Below are positions 60,925-64,000 of a stretch of 64,000 nucleotides of DNA, one piece after another. The stretch's first letter is position 1. The number at the start of each line of letters is the position of its first letter. The notes under the pieces are model-generated. The model had not been told where the DNA came from. It worked only from the letters and a program-made list of their open reading frames with translations, and did not search any database. Origin of the DNA: CAYWPG01 sp964460035 (GTDB lineage Bacteria; Pseudomonadota; Gammaproteobacteria; Nitrococcales; AK92); the NCBI GenBank assembly GCA_964460035.1, contig CAYWPG010000002.1, positions 62,001 through 126,000 of the forward strand. Reading direction: 5' to 3'. The translations under genes and the position numbers were made by a program.

Positions 60925-62724
60925 TCAGAACCAAGCGTCCTGCATGTCCAGGCAAGTAGAATCCAGATTACGCAGCAGCTCGGCTTGGCCAGCCGTCATC
61001 GCCAACTCCCAGCGGTGGAAATATTGCGCGGCCTGCAGCTTGCCACGATAGAACTCAGCATCGGCACCGGCAGCCCCTGCCTCCAGTGCGCGTGCGGCGG
61101 CCACGGCTTGTCGCACCCACTGCCAAGCCAGTACGAAGCGGCTGAAGAAATCGAGAAACAGGTACGAATTGGCCAGTGCCTTTTCGGGACCTTGCTGCGC
61201 CAGCGCCTGCTGCAGCGTTTCGACCACCAGTAGCACCCGATCGCGCATGGCGGCCAGCGACTCGCCAAGCGCTCGGGTCGCCTGCAGCTGCTGCGCTTGC
61301 GCGAGCGTAGCCGCCACCTCTTCGAGCAGCGCGGCCAGCCCGGCGCCGCCGTTCTGCCCCAGCTTGCGCCCGAGCAGATCCAGGGACTGAATACCATCCG
61401 TGCCTTCGTGAATCGGATTGAGCCGGTTGTCCCGGTAGAACTGCTCTACCGGATAGTCGCGGGTATAGCCCGCACCGCCCAGAATCTGGATGGCCAGCTC
61501 GTTGGCCTTGCAACCGAACTGGGAACTGCCCGCCTTCACCACCGGCGTCAGCAGATCCAGCAGCTCCTGCGCACGTGCGGCAGCGTCCGCTGCGCCCGTC
61601 TTGATCTCGTCCACCAGCCTCGCGGCGTATAAGCACAGCGCGAAACAGCCCTCTACATAGGCCTTCTGCGCCAGCAGCATGCGGCGCACATCCGCATGCT
61701 GCACTATGGGCACCTGAGGGCTGGCCGGGTCGCGCGCCTGCGGCAGGCGCCCTTGCGGGCGGTTGCGGGCATACTCCAGCGAGTGCAGATAGCCGCGGTA
61801 ACCCAGCATTACCGCTCCCAGGCCCACTCCAATGCGCGCCTCGTTCATCATGTGGAACATATAGCTGAGCCCGCGCCCGGGCTCGCCGACCAGGTAGCCC
61901 ACCGCACCGCCCCGATCGCCGAAGTTGAGCACGGTAGAAGTGGTGCCCCGGTAACCCATCTTGTGCAGCAGGCCGGCCAGCGTGATGTCGTTGCGCACGC
62001 TCTCGCCGTTCTCCCCGGGCAGGAACTTGGGGACGATGAACAGGGAAATGCCTTTCACTCCGGCGGGCGCACCTTCTATGCGTGCCAACACCAAGTGGAT
62101 GATATTGGTGCCGAAGTCGTGCTCGGCGGCCGATATGAAGATCTTGTTGCCGCGGATGCGGTAAGTGCCGTCGCTGTGCGGCACCGCCTGCGTCTTGATA
62201 TCGCCCAGTGACGATCCGGCATGAGGCTCGGTAAGCGCCATGGTGCCCGTGGCGCGCCCGTCCAGCAGCGGCATCAGGAACTGGGCTTTCTGCTGTTCGC
62301 TGCCAAAGGCATGAATAAGATTGGCCGCCGCGGTGCTGAGCATGGCGTAGGCGGAGAAGCTGATGTTCGCGGCATGGAAAATCGCGCTGCAGCTGCTGGC
62401 GATGGTGTTGGGCAGCTGCATTCCGCCCAGCTCCGCATCATGGTGCGCGGCCACGAAGCCCGCCTTGGCATGCGCCAGCACAGCCGCCGCCGTCTCCGGA
62501 ATCGTAATGGCGCCGCCGTTGCGAAACTCCGGTTCCTGCTCGTCTGCCTTGCGGTTGTACGGCTCGAAATACTGAGTGGCGAGCTGACGCGCAGTGGCGA
62601 TGGCGCTATCGAAGGTCGCACGGTCGTGATCGGCAAAACGAGGCCGCTGGGTCAGGCTTTCGACGTCCAGCAACTCGTAGAGCTGAAACTCAAGGTCGCG
62701 GAAGTTCAGCAGCGTCTCGGACAT
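60925..62724 (-). CDS. Acyl-CoA dehydrogenase, long form with extra C-terminal domain
   Basis: 599-residue FAD enzyme oxidising an acyl-CoA to the enoyl-CoA. FAD/substrate motifs include MALTEPHAGSSLGDI and RIRGNKIFISAAEHD; the catalytic glutamate region is IHEGTDGIQSLDLLGRKLG. Like AcdB/DmdC proteins it carries a C-terminal extension beyond the standard ~390-residue ACAD core. The substrate cannot be read off. It follows the SDR gene on the same strand after 254 bp with a hairpin between. Confidence 0.92.
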   Translation of the reverse strand: MSETLLNFRDLEFQLYELLDVESLTQRPRFADHDRATFDSAIATARQLATQYFEPYNRKADEQEPEFRNGGAITIPETAAAVLAHAKAGFVAAHHDAELGGMQLPNTIASSCSAIFHAANISFSAYAMLSTAAANLIHAFGSEQQKAQFLMPLLDGRATGTMALTEPHAGSSLGDIKTQAVPHSDGTYRIRGNKIFISAAEHDFGTNIIHLVLARIEGAPAGVKGISLFIVPKFLPGENGESVRNDITLAGLLHKMGYRGTTSTVLNFGDRGGAVGYLVGEPGRGLSYMFHMMNEARIGVGLGAVMLGYRGYLHSLEYARNRPQGRLPQARDPASPQVPIVQHADVRRMLLAQKAYVEGCFALCLYAARLVDEIKTGAADAAARAQELLDLLTPVVKAGSSQFGCKANELAIQILGGAGYTRDYPVEQFYRDNRLNPIHEGTDGIQSLDLLGRKLGQNGGAGLAALLEEVAATLAQAQQLQATRALGESLAAMRDRVLLVVETLQQALAQQGPEKALANSYLFLDFFSRFVLAWQWVRQAVAAARALEAGAAGADAEFYRGKLQAAQYFHRWELAMTAGQAELLRNLDSTCLDMQDAWF

Positions 62725-62943
62725 GATACCCTCCTCAGGGGGCGGCTCTTACGCGTCGAGCCCGGCACGGCTCTCAAGGTCGCGCGTTCGCAGCGACGTC
62801 GGCACGGATGCCGCGCAACCCATGCCCGGCACCGACCGATGCGCTCTGCGCTGGGAAGTTGAAACGAGTGGGAAGTAGGGTACGCGATCCGAACGATTTG
62901 GCGAACGCAAGCCAGTGGTCCGCAGCCTGCAGGGACAGGCTGC

Positions 62944-62969
62944 CGGCGGGTGCCTGAAGGCACCCGCCG
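62944..62969 (-). terminator. Hairpin after the SDR gene
   Basis: Perfect 11-bp stem CGGCGGGTGCC / GGCACCCGCCG with loop TGAA, 9 bp past the SDR stop. There is no T run, so it may be attenuating or Rho-assisted. Confidence 0.6.
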
Positions 62970-62978
62970 CAGGATTTC

Positions 62979-63743
62979 TCAGGCGAGCGAACCGCCGTCG
63001 ACGACGATGCAGGCGCCCGTGGTGAAGCTGGCGGCATCGGAGACAAGGTAGAGCACGGTACCGGCCATCTCTTCGGGTTTGGCCGAGCGCTGCAGCGGGA
63101 TATTCTGAATCACCCGGTTGTGGATGTCCGGGTTGGTAAACAGCGCGGAGGCGAACTTGGTCTCGGTCAGGCCCGGCAACAGCGCATTGACGCGGATGTT
63201 GTAGCGGCCGCACTCCTTGGCGAAGGCCTTGGTCATGTTGATAACCGCCGCCTTGGTGATGGAGTAGACCGCCTGCTGCCCGCCCGGGCGAACGCCGTTG
63301 ACCGACGCGGTATTGACGATCACGCCGCCGCCCTGGTCGCGCATCATCCTGCCGAACTTGGTCGACATGAAGAAGTAGCCACGAATATTGACGTCTACGG
63401 TCTTCTGATATGCCGCAAGGTCCGTGTCCAGCACGTGACCGAAGTACGGGTTGGTGGCCGCGTTGTTGACCAGGATGTCCAAGCGTCCGAACTCGTTGCG
63501 GACGTACTCCTCGATGGCGTCGATCTGCTCCATGTCGCCGACGTGGCAGGCAAATGCCGAGGCTTTGCCACCCGCCTCGCGAATCTCTGCGGCGACCTTC
63601 TCGCAATCGCCCAGCTTACGGCTGGAGACAATGACGTGCGCACCATACTGAGCCAGCAGCTTGGCGATCGCCTCGCCGATGCCGCGGCTGGCGCCGGTTA
63701 CCAGGGCGATCTTGCCCGTCAGATCGAACAGATTGCGTTGCAT
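62979..63743 (-). CDS. Short-chain dehydrogenase/reductase
   Basis: 254 residues. The cofactor motif GASRGIGEAIA is at about 18-28, NNAATNP in the NAG position, and the catalytic Tyr and Lys are in YSITKAA, with Ser in NTASVNG. The C-terminus GACIVVDGGSLA is typical of FabG/DHRS4-like oxidoreductases. With the acyl-CoA dehydrogenase it may act in acyl or short-chain alcohol oxidation. TTGGAGGAG lies before the ATG. Confidence 0.9.
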   Translation of the reverse strand: MQRNLFDLTGKIALVTGASRGIGEAIAKLLAQYGAHVIVSSRKLGDCEKVAAEIREAGGKASAFACHVGDMEQIDAIEEYVRNEFGRLDILVNNAATNPYFGHVLDTDLAAYQKTVDVNIRGYFFMSTKFGRMMRDQGGGVIVNTASVNGVRPGGQQAVYSITKAAVINMTKAFAKECGRYNIRVNALLPGLTETKFASALFTNPDIHNRVIQNIPLQRSAKPEEMAGTVLYLVSDAASFTTGACIVVDGGSLA

Positions 63744-64000
63744 AAAAGCTTCTCCTCCAATGAACGGACGGGCTAATGCCCGAGAACCCTATCTAATCGT
63801 CGCGACGGCTGCTTACACATCCCGGCAAGCGACGGCCCGAGCCGGCTAGGCTGCGACAACGGAGCCGAGCGCCGTCTTGCGGCACCCTTCCCAAGCCACA
63901 ACCTGTCCAACCCTCGGCAATCGCGGCACCGAACTTTAGAAATCAGATGCTTACGACCCGTCCGAGCCGATTCGGTACGCACCACAGGCATCGCAGGCAT

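Noticed and set aside
63744..64000. Partial gene at the right end of the window
   Set aside because: A 75-codon minus frame is open to the edge, but it has no ribosome site or motif; I treat it as upstream region of the SDR gene.

Overview
The window is a GC-rich chromosomal segment from a proteobacterium, most likely a gammaproteobacterium. This is inferred from minCDE, htpG, the gloB / methyltransferase / rnhA / dnaQ neighbourhood, tamA-tamB, a 404-residue ACT-containing SerB and a PA2779/PA2778-type gene pair. I cannot name the genus. I found no rRNA, tRNA, CRISPR array, phage or insertion sequence.

Bases 1-1277 hold nrtR-nadA, with NrtR the likely regulator of NAD synthesis. The promoter carries a perfect dyad between its -35 and -10 boxes. 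Bases 1527-14269 form a lignin-phenolic block: feruloyl-CoA synthetase (fcs), vanillin dehydrogenase (vdh), a chemoreceptor, a fused SecDF, hydroxycinnamoyl-CoA hydratase-lyase (ech), a MarR regulator, an AraC-type PobR and 4-hydroxybenzoate hydroxylase (pobA). Together they would convert ferulate or p-coumarate to vanillate or 4-hydroxybenzoate, and 4-hydroxybenzoate to protocatechuate. The fcs/vdh and ech/marR intergenic regions share one operator, ATATCA-N7-TGATAT.

Bases 14404-23783 hold the lower beta-ketoadipate pathway on the minus strand (pcaB, then pcaI-pcaJ-pcaD-pcaC running into a TRAP transporter dctQ-dctM-dctP), followed by an IclR-family PcaR and a DUF3237 gene on the plus strand. 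A GTTCG-N5-CGAAC type dyad precedes pcaB, pcaI and the DUF3237 gene. The ring-cleavage genes pcaGH and the last-step gene pcaF are absent from the window. Bases 23851-30510 add a second, orphan TRAP receptor, a complete branched-chain/aromatic-type ABC importer whose receptor gene has a frameshift in a C run, and an alpha/beta hydrolase.

From 30672 the content is mostly housekeeping: a CinA-like protein, DUF523/DUF1722, HAD phosphatase, dnaQ, rnhA, methyltransferase; gloB; mltD; minCDE; htpG; ogt; ilvB without a neighbouring small subunit; serB; a GNAT-nitrilase fusion; tamA-tamB; metY with a CoA-binding protein; a PA2779/PA2778-type pair; a phasin; a YfaZ-like porin; a GFA protein; purT; an acyl-CoA dehydrogenase and an SDR oxidoreductase. 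One REP-like inverted pair lies upstream of purT.

Taken together, the first 30 kb look like one aromatic-acid module: sensing (chemoreceptor), three uptake components, upper and lower catabolism, and three regulators whose candidate operators are visible. All functional calls rest on recognised family motifs and gene context read by eye; no database search was run.
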